64,000 bases of DNA from Dermanyssus gallinae (Eukaryota > Arthropoda > Arachnida > Mesostigmata > Dermanyssidae): assembly GCA_003439945.1 (NCBI GenBank), contig QVRM01006085.1:19105-83104 (forward strand), read 5' to 3'. The position numbers and the translations under genes were made by a program. Below the pieces are notes generated by a model. It saw only the letters and a program-made list of their open reading frames with translations. It did no database searches and was not told the origin of the DNA. The stretch's first letter is position 1. Each line of letters begins with the position of its first letter. Below are positions 9,528 to 21,641 of this stretch, piece after piece.

Positions 9528-12500
9528 ATGGTGAGTCTGTCCATTCACCCACCCCGGCACTGGCCTGTGAAGTCTCGACTTCTAAGGGCAATCGCGCTAC
9601 TAGCACTGTTGCTTTTGTGTGGGGATATCGAAACGGATCCCGGACCTCCCTGCACTACCTGCGGTGGACAAATCTTTCAGGTTAGAGAACGTATTGTGTG
9701 TGAGGGTTGCAACAAACCGTTGCACACACACTGTTCCTTCCAGATACCGGAAAATAACAGCACAAACTGCAATTCATGCTTCTGGCGAGAGGTCCCCTTG
9801 CACGTTGCCAAAAACGTTACTCCAGCCATCACCACACCGTGCAAGTGCCTAGCGGAACTTCAGGCACCTAGGAAACAAATCGATGACCTTACAAGGAAGA
9901 TCCTGGGCAAAAGTAGCACAGCACTAACAACACTAAAACAGCTGACCACCGAGCCAACCAACCGACTATCAACAGATACCAACCGAAGCAGCAGCAACAA
10001 AACGTGCAGTTACGTTTGAAGCGCGACGTGCCTACTATACGGCGTCTCCGTTTCAATAGCAGCCAACACTACAACGTCGTCGGCACACCAAACGAAGTGC
10101 GTACTCCACACAACTCTCCCTCGCGCACAGTCGGAAATGACGGGAGTAAAATGCACGTTACGACCGGCACGAACAAAATGACTCAGCTAAGAGCTGTGGA
10201 AGCACATAGCGTACCAGCTCGTCCGCGTGTTAAAGCACTTTTTGTTAGCCCCGTAGAACTGTCACACTCTGCGGACGCGTTTAAAGAGTATGTATGTATG
10301 TCGAATAATAGGGACAGACACAGAAGTGAAAGTGACAAAACTTGCTGGCATGAACCAGGAGTATTACAACAGCTATCACGTGCAGGTAGCTGCAAATAAA
10401 TTCAATGAACTACTAGACCCGTCCGTCTGGCCAGACGGCATTCACATCCGCCCGTACCGCGGCCAGTTACACCAATATAGAGTGTCCAGGGCAGTGCACG
10501 AAGTGGGGGCGAACTTTGGCGCCAAACGGTACAGGGCAAGCGCGGAGGAAGACCACAGTGAAAACAAAGAAATGGAGACAAATCAATGACAAAATAGCCA
10601 GACAACACCCCAAGAACTCAAAACAGCTCCATCGAAACGTCTGCTATGGAATGTCGAATCTCTCAACTAACTATATCGAACAACAGGAGAGAACATATTT
10701 AGCAAATACGACATATTGCTCTTAACGGAAACCTTGGAAACAGACCCCACAAAAACCCCTTTTTCCCACCACAAAGTATTTCACGGACCGGCAATTAGGC
10801 GGGAGGGACGAGGAAGACCAAAATGGGGCGTATGTATAGGAGTAAGAACAACGGAGAATGCCAAGCTTCTTCATAGCGCTGCCAGACACATTGTACTAGA
10901 GCTCACCAACTACTACTTAATCTGTATTTATAGCCCGCCTGAAAAGGCAGTAGATCAAGTGCTACAGGACATTGACGACTGTATGGGACTTTGCACAGAT
11001 GCGAATAAAAACGTAGTAATAGGTGGAGATTTTAATTGTGACTTGACAAAAGAAAGTTTTAGAAAAATTAGTTTTAAAACAGGAATTGACGAGCTTGGAC
11101 TGGCCATCCACAGTAATTCTTCAGAGTCTACATATATTAGTTGGAATGAACACAGCGCGGTTGATATTATTCTCTCATCAGTATCACAGACGACATATAC
11201 TATATTTGACATCACTATCCGCTTATCGGCTCATCGTAAACATTCTCAGGTCGAGTTCAAACTGCATCGCAAACAACGTGTGGTCACGTCCCAAATTAAG
11301 CACGTCCAGCGCTCACTAAACAGCCACCTATTAGAACAAGCAGTACAGCTAGCTGAACACAGCAACCATTCTTCTGGTCCATTCTTCTCGCTGCGAAATC
11401 AAACGTAAAGGCAAAAATCCAGAGACACAAGCCTTGGTTTGATGAGGAATGCCGGAAAATGAAGCACGCAATCTGTTCAATTCAAAATAGGTCACCAGCA
11501 ACACTCCGCCGCATAGCAGATAGAATAATAGGAATTCACGCACATGAAAAGAGAGAAAAAATTGCGTTACGAAGAAGATAAGCGTGTACGGCTTATAACA
11601 GCAAGCGTGCAGAAGCCGAGGCTGCTTCTCCCGAGGAGACCAACGTCGCTAAATATAGTGATAAACGATAATGACTGGGTGGATCACTTCAGAAGACTTC
11701 TGACACAAGAGCGCGCATTGCCAGACCGAGATGCCTGTGACGATGGTAATTTTACAGATTTTACCGAAAACGAAGTCAAAGCCGCTATTAAGCAGAAACA
11801 AGACGGGAAGTCGACAGGGCCAGATCTTATTGCATATGAACACCTCAAGAAGAATGTAAATGTAGTTTGTCCAATCTAACAGAGCTATACAATGTATGTC
11901 TTAGACAAGGGAAAATACCCGTCGAGTGGCAGCAAAGCTTCCTGCAGCCTATCTTCAAGCGTAAAGGCGATCCAACTAACCCGAGAAACTATAGAGGCAT
12001 CGCACTCACAAGCGTGCTCTATAAGATTCTAACATCGCTAATCGTTAACAGGCTGTACTCGGCCACCGAGGAGAAGGTCCCGCCAGAGCAATATGGCTTT
12101 CTATGGGGACGGTCTACGTCAGATGCGGTCTCATTTGTAGTGAAACATGTATCATATCGCCGCTCAGTGAACCAAATGACATACGCTGCCTTTATTGATT
12201 TTAAAATTGCATTCGATTGCCTTCCAAGGGACTGTCTGCTGAACACTCTACGATCAAGTTTTGACATAAAGGGAGAATTTTTTTAACATTTTACATGACA
12301 TTCTAGCATATAACGTCATAACGATTAAAAACGGCGATCACTACGTACAAGAAGCCGTAACACAAACAATCGGAGTGGCCCAAGGAGACTCAGCTAGCCC
12401 TTTCCTTTTCATTCTGTACGTGACTGGACTCTCGGATCTGCTCCGTGGTCTCAAAGCCCCACACGCTTTCTATGCAGATGACTTGGTTATCCTAGCAAAA

Positions 12501-13390
12501 TCCCGAAATCATCTTCAGTTTTATCTTAACGGGACTACACAATGGTGTGAACAGAACAAACTCTTGATCAACACAGATAAAACAAAGGTAATGCGTTTCA
12601 GCAGAGGAGGATCATATGCTGCTAGAGACCATCGCTTGAAAATAAACGAGAGAGTGCTTGAGGTGGTCAACAGCTTCACTTACCTAGGGGTTATCCTAAA
12701 CCCAAGGCTCTCATTTAGTACACATGTTGACGGAGTACGGGCAAAAACGGCGGCCACAATCACCTTACTAGGAGATCTACGCGACGTAGACCTAAAAACA
12801 GCAATAAACTGTTTTAAAATCAAAGTTCTCCCGACCATAAGATATTGTCTACTTGCCATAGCACCGCATTTGACAATGAGTAATTTAAAAGTCCTAGATA
12901 GAGTGAAGGCTTGCTTTGTCAAACGTATATTGGGACTGCCTGAAAACGCATCTGCCACACTAGCCTTAGAACTGTGCGGAGAGAGAACACTCACGGAAGA
13001 CTTGGTTCTCAACAGGGTCCCGTTCAACACAGAAGCATTGGACTCCTACCGAACATTCAGAGAATCAAGAAACATACAGTTTGCCATTGAAAACTACACT
13101 GATGGCCCAGCATTTTGTTTTGATAAATGGAAAGGAAGCCGCCAACGGAATCACACAATTGTGTGCCGAACGACATGGCACGGATACCACCATTTTATGT
13201 GCATGAAGCCAAATTGTTTTACCATTGAAGAATGCGTATGTAGTTTTTGTGGACAGTCCGATATTGGGTGGTACCACATGCTTGTATGTAAGGAAATTGT
13301 TGGAACCTCCCTAACAGCCAGAGTTGATTATATAATGTCAGACCACACTGTTGTATTGTGGCTGTAACTACCAATTCTATGGCGAATAAA
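9528..13390 (+). mobile_element. Decayed APE-type LINE with PHD finger and 2A-like peptide
   Basis: The pieces read in order across several frames. At 9528-10019 there is a hydrophobic leader, then CGDIETDPGP (a 2A-like motif with Asp where Asn is usual), then a C4HC3 PHD-type zinc finger (CTTC, CEGC, LHTHC, CNSC). At 10716-11408 there is an AP-like endonuclease containing IGGDFNCDL and VDIILSS. At about 11400-12286 comes the reverse transcriptase start, with NYRGIALTSVLYKIL and YGFLWGRSTSDA. At 12375-13367 the palm has QGDSASPFLF and FYADDLVILA, followed by thumb and a cysteine-rich end. At least four frame breaks make it non-functional. PHD plus 2A-like leaders are known in CR1/L2-type and related LINEs; I do not assign a clade. 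An AATAAA at about 13384 may be the 3' end. Confidence 0.85.
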
Positions 13391-14974
13391 TTATGAATAA
13401 TAATGGTAAGATTATTTACGGTCAAGTATACAGAGGTATATAAACCCGGGCACTCATGGCTAAACGACTCAGCTAGACGACGATGCCTGTTACCTATACC
13501 AGGCCAACGGAAGGCCTGGTCTGCCAGACATGGTTACATTCGCGCTGCCCGCAATAGTAGCGGTCACGCACCACATATTCGAGACTGAGTAGGTAGGGAG
13601 AGACCCAGTCTCATCCAGGAGCTCTCCTGCGCAGACAGCATTCGCCGTCTCGTATCAGTCGTAGCAACTCCTCCGTAGCAACTCCTCTAAGCACGCATAG
13701 TCACCATTCTCGGCTCGCCGATTAGCGTGCCTGCTTGCTGATTGATGAGGCTTGAAGCGACTCCACTGGGGATAGACTTAGGACAACCTCCGCTAAACAT
13801 GCAAGTGCATGGCGATGGCGACGGATTTCATCCAGCGCTTCACTGGGCCCATTATTGGATGACTCGAGCACAGGTGTCGATTTGTGTCGGCATGTTTGCA
13901 TGTTGGGGTACTCCACTCCGTCTGCCCCCGCCTGTACCCATACGGCGAATTACAGTAGAAGGGAAAACCTACCATGCACTCTCATGCAATCGGGGTGAAG
14001 GCATGTGACCAATAACGATACATTAGCGAAAACATTGATGACAGCGAGCTACCCAAGCATTACAGAATCAATGGTTGGCCAAACAAGTGACTTATGCAGA
14101 AGTCATGGTAAGAAATCGGACGACTGCAACGACTTCACAACACCATTCGAGTGTGGGCGGCCCCTTGTTCGGAGGCGCAACGGTGACTGACTCACTTTCG
14201 TCCTGGATGGTTAGTTAAGGAGCAGCCGATTCCATGGCCATGTTACCTCGGCGGCCGAAAAAAATCTGTTTAGTAATTATGCAGAACTTCGTCGAATTAC
14301 ACAACTTTAGTTCAGTCGTCGAAACGCTGAGCGACGGTACAGAAGGACCGCCCCATCAGAGGCTCTCGATCAATGTGCAAATGGGGTAGCAAACGCAATT
14401 TCCGTGTTGTGCTCGCTGGCAGACTTAACTCGGCCAAACTCAATTTAGTTGACATGTGAATGTGTTAGCCGGAGCACAGTTGTTATGTACAGATGTACAA
14501 CGATAAAGTCTGGCGATGATGGGACATTACACAGACACACACACACATACACACTTACAAAGCTTCCACACGCATATACCCGAACGTATTTAGATACTCC
14601 TTTAGTCGTATGACATTTTTATTTCACAAGGAAAAATCGTCAAAGTTGCCTTCCTGAATCTCCAAAAACAAGCTCAAACGTGAATGGAATGTTTGTAACG
14701 GAAAACGCTCTTAACGCGCTGCACATAAAGCTTTCTGTCTAGATTAGTGTAGAATCGTAATTTGATCTACTTCTAACGGCTGGCAGGAATGGGCTGAAAA
14801 ATATAAACTGGTCATTAAATACCATACGATACAAACAGCGGTATTTGTGGTAAGCAGTTGAGTGTGTAAATACGGCGCAGCGTATTTTATTTTGGAATTG
14901 TTCATGGCAAGCAAAATAAATGGGAGCGTTAGTCTCAGCAGAGCACATACATGCGCATGGTTACTTGGTTAAGG

Positions 14975-15011
<37 letters not shown>
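13391..15011. other. No gene seen
   Basis: The stretch holds no long frame and no recognisable element. A CA-rich tract lies near 14531-14551, and a (TA)n tract at about 14979-15011 borders the next retrotransposon. Confidence 0.45.
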
Positions 15012-15016
<5 letters not shown>

Positions 15017-15057
15017 GGAGCTACAATTGTCTCCCAAGAACGTGTGCACAGGCAATA

Positions 15058-17940
15058 TTACTCTATCTCGTATAGAGTCGGCTGGGACCACTTCAGCAGC
15101 GTGCCCCGGACGGATGCCGCGTTCCCGCGTTGGACGTCAAGGTCGAGGCGCTGTCTTAAGAAAGCCGCAGATCTTTTGTCTCCAGTTGCAAGGTTCAGCT
15201 GCTCACCGACTCTGTGGAGGAGCTTGCGAGTCAAGTTGCCAGGACCGCCCAAGGTTTCGAATGCTAGGGGTTGAAACTCATGTGGGTAGCCTATTGAGGC
15301 GTACTTTGCGAGCTTCCTTGCCTCGGCTAGATTACCAGCGTGGCCTGCTGAGATCGCCCCGCCACCGACCATTGAAGGTGCTAATGAGTCGGTGACAGTG
15401 GCGTCCCAGACGAGCATCCTGCCCCTACTAAAGGGGGTAAGAGTCATCCCATCCGGGCGCTTCCCATCGTCGGTGGAAAGGCCCTGGGGCTCTAAAATGC
15501 AGGGGAATCCACTTGATCGAAGCGCTCGGCCGAAGGTGTCGTTAATGCCGGCATGCCTGGCACGCCTTCCCGCACTCATAATGCACGATAACCCGTGATG
15601 GGCTAATTTGTCGACGGGGTGGCCGCATTTACATTGATGAGGGGACACAAGGTCACAGCCGAGGCGAAGACCTGCCCCGATTCGGGTCGTCTCGTTGTCC
15701 AGGAGGGTGCCTAGTGGGGCACTCGGAAGCGCATGCAGCCAGGCCCCAGATCCTTTAGCAGCGACCGCTCGAAGGCGAGCCCTTGTGGTGTCATCGACAG
15801 CGCTCGCTAGCAAGCCACGATATACTTCGTCGTGTAAGAATGTGCTCCAGTCATGTTGGCTTAGAGGATTATCCGGAGCGCCTCTGCAAACGGTCTTTAA
15901 CTCCTCGTACAGGCGTCTCTTAAGCTCAGTAAACTGAGAAATGCCGGCTTCGTCTAGCAGTGCGATGGCATTGTTCTCAGATCGGAAAAGGGAGGAGACT
16001 ATCGCTGGCCCAGCAGAGACAAGCGGGTCTGGGATCCCCAGACCCCCCTTAGAGATCGGTAGTTGTGCCTGCTTCCGAGAGGAAGGCGCCAGCGATAGAT
16101 TAAGAAGGGAATCGAGGGCGTTTAGAGTCAACTCGTTTAATGGACGCAGATCGTCCAACCGCCCTGTTAGATCAGCTCCGCGAAGAAGGTGGGTGACTCT
16201 CGTAGCAGAGAAGGAAGAACGAAGTAAAAAGAGGGCCCGGTGGGAGCCGAGCGGCGCGAGGTTGTCAGCGACTTCCTTAAGCTTCTTCTGCCATTTTTCG
16301 AGTGCGTGTGTGATCCCTTCCGGCCGGAGGGGAACTCCCAGAAGCTCTAAGTCGTTGTCGAGGGTAACCTTACATCCCGGCAATAAGGCTTGAAGAATGC
16401 GAAGGTCTGGGGTCTGTGCAGTATCGCCTGTGACGTAGATCTCACATTTCTCGGGATTCAGCTCTAAGCCCGAAGTCTTACGAAAATCAAGCACGCGCCG
16501 AACGTCGTCGGCAACCATATCTACGTCGCCCCCCAGCACGCCGTCATCCAGATACCATATGTTTAGTGGGCTTTTAAAAGAGTCAACTTGCTCTTTGATG
16601 CACAGGCAAAACAGAGGGGGGGCCAAAGGGTCACCCTGTTGCAGCCCCGTGGCCGAAGCTATCAGATCGTCCGGGAGGGCCAGGTAGGAAGCCGTACGGT
16701 ACGCTTGACTGACGTGGTGCGTTAGTTGGGGGCAATGTGTCGCGACCGCCTTCAGGAGATGATCTCGTCTTACAGAGTTGAATGCGTTTTTGAAATCAAG
16801 CTTCACGAGGACCCCAGGAGACGTGCGTGAGTCAATGAAAGCTCGGGCAGCATGTACCGCGGTCTCGGCCCCGGCTGGTACAGCAAAGCCAAGCTGGTGA
16901 GGGCCCGTCGCCTCGCCTATGATATCCCTGGTTCGATTACAGGCAATCTTTGCGGCTAGCCTGCGTAAAGTGGAAGAGCAAGCAATCGGCCTCACTGACC
17001 CGTCCTTCTTCTGTAAGGCGAAAAGCCTCGCTCCAAAGATTATAGGCAGCAGCTGAGACGGAGGAGCGCCCCACAGAAGTAAGTCCACGACTTTCGCCAG
17101 TGCGCTCGCCAGCCGACCGGCTGTGTCCCCTAGAGTCGGAGATAGTAAGTCTATTAGCAGTCGGGGTCGTATAAAGTCAAGACCTCCGGCGGAACTTCGT
17201 GAAAAACTCTTAACCGCGGCTACAACTTCTTCCCCTGACGTGGTGCAGGAAAGCGGAAGGCTTGGAGGGGCTGGCCACTCTAGGTCTGGTGGGGCCGGGG
17301 GGTGTTTTTCGCGAAGGGCTGTCAGGTGATCCGTGCTGGGAGCCAGGACCTCTGACGATCCGATCAGCCTGGCGGCGCCTGACACGTCACCCTCGGTTAG
17401 CTTGAGAACGGTCTGGCGAACGCGATTATTCGTGAAAGTACGTTTTTTTGTGGGCGCTGGGGTCACGATCTCGGATAGCCGTAATCCATTAGAGAATTCG
17501 CGTAGATTATGGCGAATAATAACTGAGAGTGATTGAATATCATTGCGGGTGGGCGGAAGACGGAGAACCACTGGGGCAAACGAGAAGAGCGCATACCATG
17601 CCTCGTCGTTGTTATCGGCTGAGACCCCCAAGAGGACATTTGCCAGGGCCTCTGCTACCTGCTTTCTTACCGGTTTCGGGAGGATCCTTAAAAGTCTTAA
17701 CTTCTTTGCTGCACCCTGTATATCTTCGATTATGCGGGCGGGTTGCTGTCTGTTATTGTCGGTCGGTGTGGGCGTAGATGTAGATATGTTTGCAGAGGCC
17801 GATGGATGTTTGGCTGCTATATGCCTCGTGAGCCCTCTTCTCGTGTATTGCCCGTTGCATAGTGGACAAGCTATTCGCTGTGAGTGTACCGACGACTGCA
17901 ACCCGCCACTGGCTATATTATTAGAATCCTGTTCCATCAT
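15058..17940 (-). CDS. LINE ORF2: zinc finger, reverse transcriptase, restriction-like endonuclease
   Basis: This 960-codon uninterrupted protein has an N-terminal C2H2 zinc finger (CPLCNGQYTRRG then HIAAKH, residues about 24-45) and then a linker. Reverse transcriptase follows, with LQKKDGSVRPIA, LVKLDFKNAFNSVRRDHL (motif A), LQQGDPLAPPLF (motif B) and WYLDDGVLGGD (motif C, YLDD box). The C-terminal part has a zinc knuckle, CKCGHPVDKLAHHGLSC, and then KRPDGMTL followed by LVWDATVTD, the PD-D signature of an RLE nuclease. It copies element RNA at a nicked target. The ORF2 ATG at 17940-17938 overlaps the ORF1 stop by one base. The frame is intact and every key motif is present, so the protein may still be active. 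Confidence 0.9.
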   Translation of the reverse strand: MMEQDSNNIASGGLQSSVHSQRIACPLCNGQYTRRGLTRHIAAKHPSASANISTSTPTPTDNNRQQPARIIEDIQGAAKKLRLLRILPKPVRKQVAEALANVLLGVSADNNDEAWYALFSFAPVVLRLPPTRNDIQSLSVIIRHNLREFSNGLRLSEIVTPAPTKKRTFTNNRVRQTVLKLTEGDVSGAARLIGSSEVLAPSTDHLTALREKHPPAPPDLEWPAPPSLPLSCTTSGEEVVAAVKSFSRSSAGGLDFIRPRLLIDLLSPTLGDTAGRLASALAKVVDLLLWGAPPSQLLPIIFGARLFALQKKDGSVRPIACSSTLRRLAAKIACNRTRDIIGEATGPHQLGFAVPAGAETAVHAARAFIDSRTSPGVLVKLDFKNAFNSVRRDHLLKAVATHCPQLTHHVSQAYRTASYLALPDDLIASATGLQQGDPLAPPLFCLCIKEQVDSFKSPLNIWYLDDGVLGGDVDMVADDVRRVLDFRKTSGLELNPEKCEIYVTGDTAQTPDLRILQALLPGCKVTLDNDLELLGVPLRPEGITHALEKWQKKLKEVADNLAPLGSHRALFLLRSSFSATRVTHLLRGADLTGRLDDLRPLNELTLNALDSLLNLSLAPSSRKQAQLPISKGGLGIPDPLVSAGPAIVSSLFRSENNAIALLDEAGISQFTELKRRLYEELKTVCRGAPDNPLSQHDWSTFLHDEVYRGLLASAVDDTTRARLRAVAAKGSGAWLHALPSAPLGTLLDNETTRIGAGLRLGCDLVSPHQCKCGHPVDKLAHHGLSCIMSAGRRARHAGINDTFGRALRSSGFPCILEPQGLSTDDGKRPDGMTLTPFSRGRMLVWDATVTDSLAPSMVGGGAISAGHAGNLAEARKLAKYASIGYPHEFQPLAFETLGGPGNLTRKLLHRVGEQLNLATGDKRSAAFLRQRLDLDVQRGNAASVRGTLLKWSQPTLYEIE

Positions 17941-19444
17941 TATTGCATTATTTGTTTAAGGCTTTCCAACACCGGCAATAGCTGCAGGAGGGGTTCCAAA
18001 ACCACCACTAGGGTCTTAAGCTGACCCAACAGGTCGGATCCGCCCACTGATACGACTTGCGACAAACGAGTTACAGCATCAGCCGTAGGGAGGATAGGGC
18101 GCGCAGTTCTAGGTGCTCGACGCACCGGGGCACGGTTTAATCGGCGCCGTGAGGCGAACGTCCCGTTATTGGTGTGCAATCTTCCCGCGCGTTTTTTGGG
18201 CTTCTTCGTGGGGAGTGGCCTGGGTGCAGGAAGAAGCAGCTGCGGGTCAGGGTTCTCGGGTGACTGGGAAATACCGCGAACGACGTTGGCGTACGTAGGC
18301 TGCCCACTTGGGTTTTGCGGCGAGGTGTCTGGTCGGGATGTGGGGTTTGGCCGACTGCTGGTGATTTCAGCAGCCGGGTACGTTACCCGAACCTGTTGCA
18401 AAGTTCTGGCTTCCAGGAATAATCTGTTCCTCTCTTTAAGATAGATCAGGCGGGGGCAGGATGGTGACCCGGACGGGTGAGCACCCCGGCAGTTAATACA
18501 CCGCGTCTGATTGGTGCAACTTGCGGCGAGGTGGCCTGGGTTGCCGCATTTCCTGCAGACTTGCTGTTGTGTGCACCGCTCCGCAAAGTGTCCAGGCCGT
18601 AGGCATTTGTGGCAAAGCCTAGGCTGGTCAGGTTCGAGCACAACCTGGTGCGACTGAAACCCTAAAAATATTGATGTGGGGGGTTGTCGGTCAAACTGCA
18701 GGATCACTTTACCCAGAGGCACCCTAGCTCCGGACTGAACCCGCGTGAGTCGTTTTACATGGATGACCCCAAGCGGTGCTAGTTCCTTTAGCATTTCTTC
18801 CTCTGTAAGGCAAGTTGGAACTCTCTGAATTGTCGCCCGAAAGGATGATAATGATGGGCAGTGAGCCGACACCGCGAATTCTCCAAGGCTGGTGATTGGT
18901 AACAGCTTCTGGGTGGATTCTATATCAGGAAGCCACACTATTATTGATTTTCTGTCTCCGGATATCTTCGACTTAGGTGACAAGGCAAATATGAGCTTGT
19001 ATATGGATAGCAGTGAACCCTCGGGGAAATCTGTTTCAGCACCTTCCGATGTTTCTTTCCTTCTGATGATTACTTTAAACGCGCCCACCGATCCCGTCGA
19101 TAAATCTTCTTTAAGTTTCTCCAGATTTCGTTGTTCTCTTGAGAGGGTCTTTTTTCCCTTCGGGATGTCACGGTCACAAATCCGTCATTTAAAGTCTTCT
19201 CCTGTGTTTCGGCTTCGCTCTCTGATGGCGAAGCCGGCTTTTTCCGCTTGGCGCCAATGCTTGGCTGGTTTAGCGGACTCGTTTCACATGGAACATCGGT
19301 GTCCATCGTCGAGGTAGATCCGACGTTCTCTGTCGTCCCCTTCGGATGTTCGTTGGTCGCAGACACGGGAGACGCGCACTGTCGCAGGCGAGCTATGTCC
19401 AGAGTAGGTGGAGGCGAAGGTCCTCCCGAACTGCCGGGTGGCAT
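17940..19444 (-). CDS. LINE ORF1: gag-like nucleic-acid-binding protein (one frame break)
   Basis: The ATG at 19444 opens 124 codons of polar, proline- and lysine-rich sequence. A second frame then runs from about 19140 to the stop at 17942-17940. The two frames join if the run of six T at 19150-19155 (six A on the coding strand) had one more base, so this copy probably carries a single-base deletion. The second part resembles an RNA-binding fold and then has three CCHC-type knuckles: CHKCLRPGHFAERC, CRKCGNPGHLAASC and CINCRGAHPSGSPSC. These bind nucleic acid in retroelement gag proteins. A proline- and arginine-rich tail follows. Programmed slippage on the A run is possible but not shown. 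Confidence 0.8.
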
Positions 19445-19500
19445 CTTGGCGGCTTTCCGCTGAGACTTCTCGCAGTAACCGACTAAATTAGCGAAGTGGT

Positions 19501-20199
19501 ACTCACTGGTGCGCTCCCACTAGCGTAGATAAAAATAACAATAAACAAAAATAGAAAAGAATCATAAAAAATATATATAATAATTAAAATAATAATAAAA
19601 TATAATAAAAAAAAAAAATTTATGAAAAAAAAATCACACTTCAGGGCTATATATATATATATATATATATTTACCAAAGCAATGTAAATTGCTTCGAAGT
19701 TTGCTGTTTGTGCTGAAGTGAAAGGATGAGGCCGTTACACGAATTGTCAAGTAATATAGAAACTACTCTACGAATAATCCACGTTCTACACGAAACATCC
19801 GCTATACGAAAAATCTACTCACACTTCAGCCTTATGAACGGCACCTTAATGGCGTCCTAACACTATTACAGCGGTTTCTTATTAAGAAGAGTAAGTAGGC
19901 TAAATACCAAGCGTAAGACCCACACACATAGCAAATGGCAATCCACTAGTTTATTCACATATAATAAAACTAAAGAGAGTACTAATGGTAACAACAATGT
20001 TGATCACCGTCGTCATAAGCATCATCATCATCATCTTACAAGACCACTGTAACTACCGACTTAAAACGTATTCCACCCCGTATCTTCGACCACAATGAAT
20101 CACTGCCAAAGGCTACAGGCCGTCGACCTCTCAAGAGCTGTACAGAAGGATAGAGGGAGGTAAGAGCACAGAAGACCTGGCGTGCGTGCAATGTTCGAA
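19501..20199. other. AT-rich intergenic DNA and 3' flank of MRPS35
   Basis: The part at 19520-19680 is extremely AT-rich and contains a (TA)n tract at about 19650-19670. The rest is the downstream flank of MRPS35; an AATAAA on the minus strand at 19955-19950 is a candidate poly(A) signal, about 245 bases after the stop. No gene is seen. Confidence 0.5.
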
Positions 20200-20827
20200 C
20201 TAAGAAACGACGGCAGTTTCTGGAGGTTTGAGGTTCATCAACTTGCAGACAGCATTCTTGTAGGCATCCAGGTTGTAGTTGTTGTCGCCTTGGTTTTTCA
20301 GCCGACTCAGCGTCTCGGCGTACTCTGACACTGGCGCCTCGGGCTGCTTCGAGCGTCCAACGTACTCTGTCGCGTACCTATGTTGTGAACAAGCAAGACG
20401 ATTCACCAAAAAAACACTCGTATAAATACCATACGTCACTTGCGGTACCGTGGGATAAGATAAGAGGTCTTTCCGACCAACCACGCTCGGTCGGACTTTT
20501 CTTCTCGGCGTGTGTGTGTGCTAGACGTCATGCTGACTGCTTTGCATACGTATGCGATATAGTATACACAAAACGTCAAACTATGTGTAGATATATTCCA
20601 TAATGGCATACAAATACGAAATTATAAAATGCTTAAATATATCATTTTTTGTGGAGTTGGGTGAATGCTGTTACGCACTGTTGCTACGAGTGGGGCGTGT
20701 TCCCCCTCTTGAGAGGCATGGAACTCGATCCCAGCGGTTGGAAGTTGGTCCGCTAAGACCCCTACCCACTAAACACACCTCCCCCTCACTCTCTTATGGC
20801 TTAGACATCTGTAGAACATATAAATAA

Positions 20828-20881
<54 letters not shown>

Positions 20882-21018
20882 TTTTCACATGCATAAACCT
20901 CGTAGTAATTTCTAAAAATATCGGAATCAACTATACTATAACACTAATAAACGCAGAAATTATACTCGTTACTAACTTTAAGTCAATTGTCCCGCGTAAA
21001 ACCTTAAAATGTAATATG

Positions 21019-21049
<31 letters not shown>

Positions 21050-21606
21050 GCGCTGTCAGTCTTCGCTCATCAATGCACTGACCTTTCACTTCGCGAACCC
21101 TCGAAGTCAAAGTCCACGGTATCGGCCTCCGTAATTTCGGTGAGTTCCCAGGGTTCGGTGATCCAGCTTTCGTGGAACAGCGCCGTCAGGACGTAGAGCG
21201 AATAGTCGAGGTTCTGGTGGCGCATCGGGCAGCGATCGGTCACGATTACAACTTCGTCCCGCTTCGAGTCGTACCTGACGGATCGCACACAATTGTAAGC
21301 GACAGGATAGTAGTAGTAATCATCCTCAATAATGAATTACATCACCGGATAGGTGTCAGAGTTCCCCGATAAAAAAATTTAAAGCTATCGAAATAGCAGC
21401 AGCTACTATTTAGAGAGTTAATGATTGGAATCACATAGACATGCAGTTAGAAACCTAAGTCTACCGGTCCTAGCATAATCCAGCGAGCCTACAGCCTCTA
21501 CGCTCGCCCTCTGATGGCTCTAAACATCGCCTATATATATATATATATATATATATATTGGCCACAACGACTTGGTATATATATTAGCCAGTAATTTTCC
21601 ACAAAA

Positions 21607-21641
<35 letters not shown>

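Larger units (their letters stand above)
15012..19500 (-). mobile_element. Nearly complete two-ORF RLE-type LINE
   Basis: This is a minus-strand element with a gag-like ORF1 (from the ATG at 19444) and a 960-codon ORF2 carrying reverse transcriptase and a restriction-like endonuclease. The two are joined by an overlapping stop-start TAATG at 17942-17938. The 3' untranslated part is only about 45 bases and ends ATTTTT against a (TA)n tract at 14979-15011. The 5' boundary is unclear, somewhere between 19444 and about 19520, before AT-rich DNA. Degraded relatives are at 54835-55990 and 58458-59613. Confidence 0.85.
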
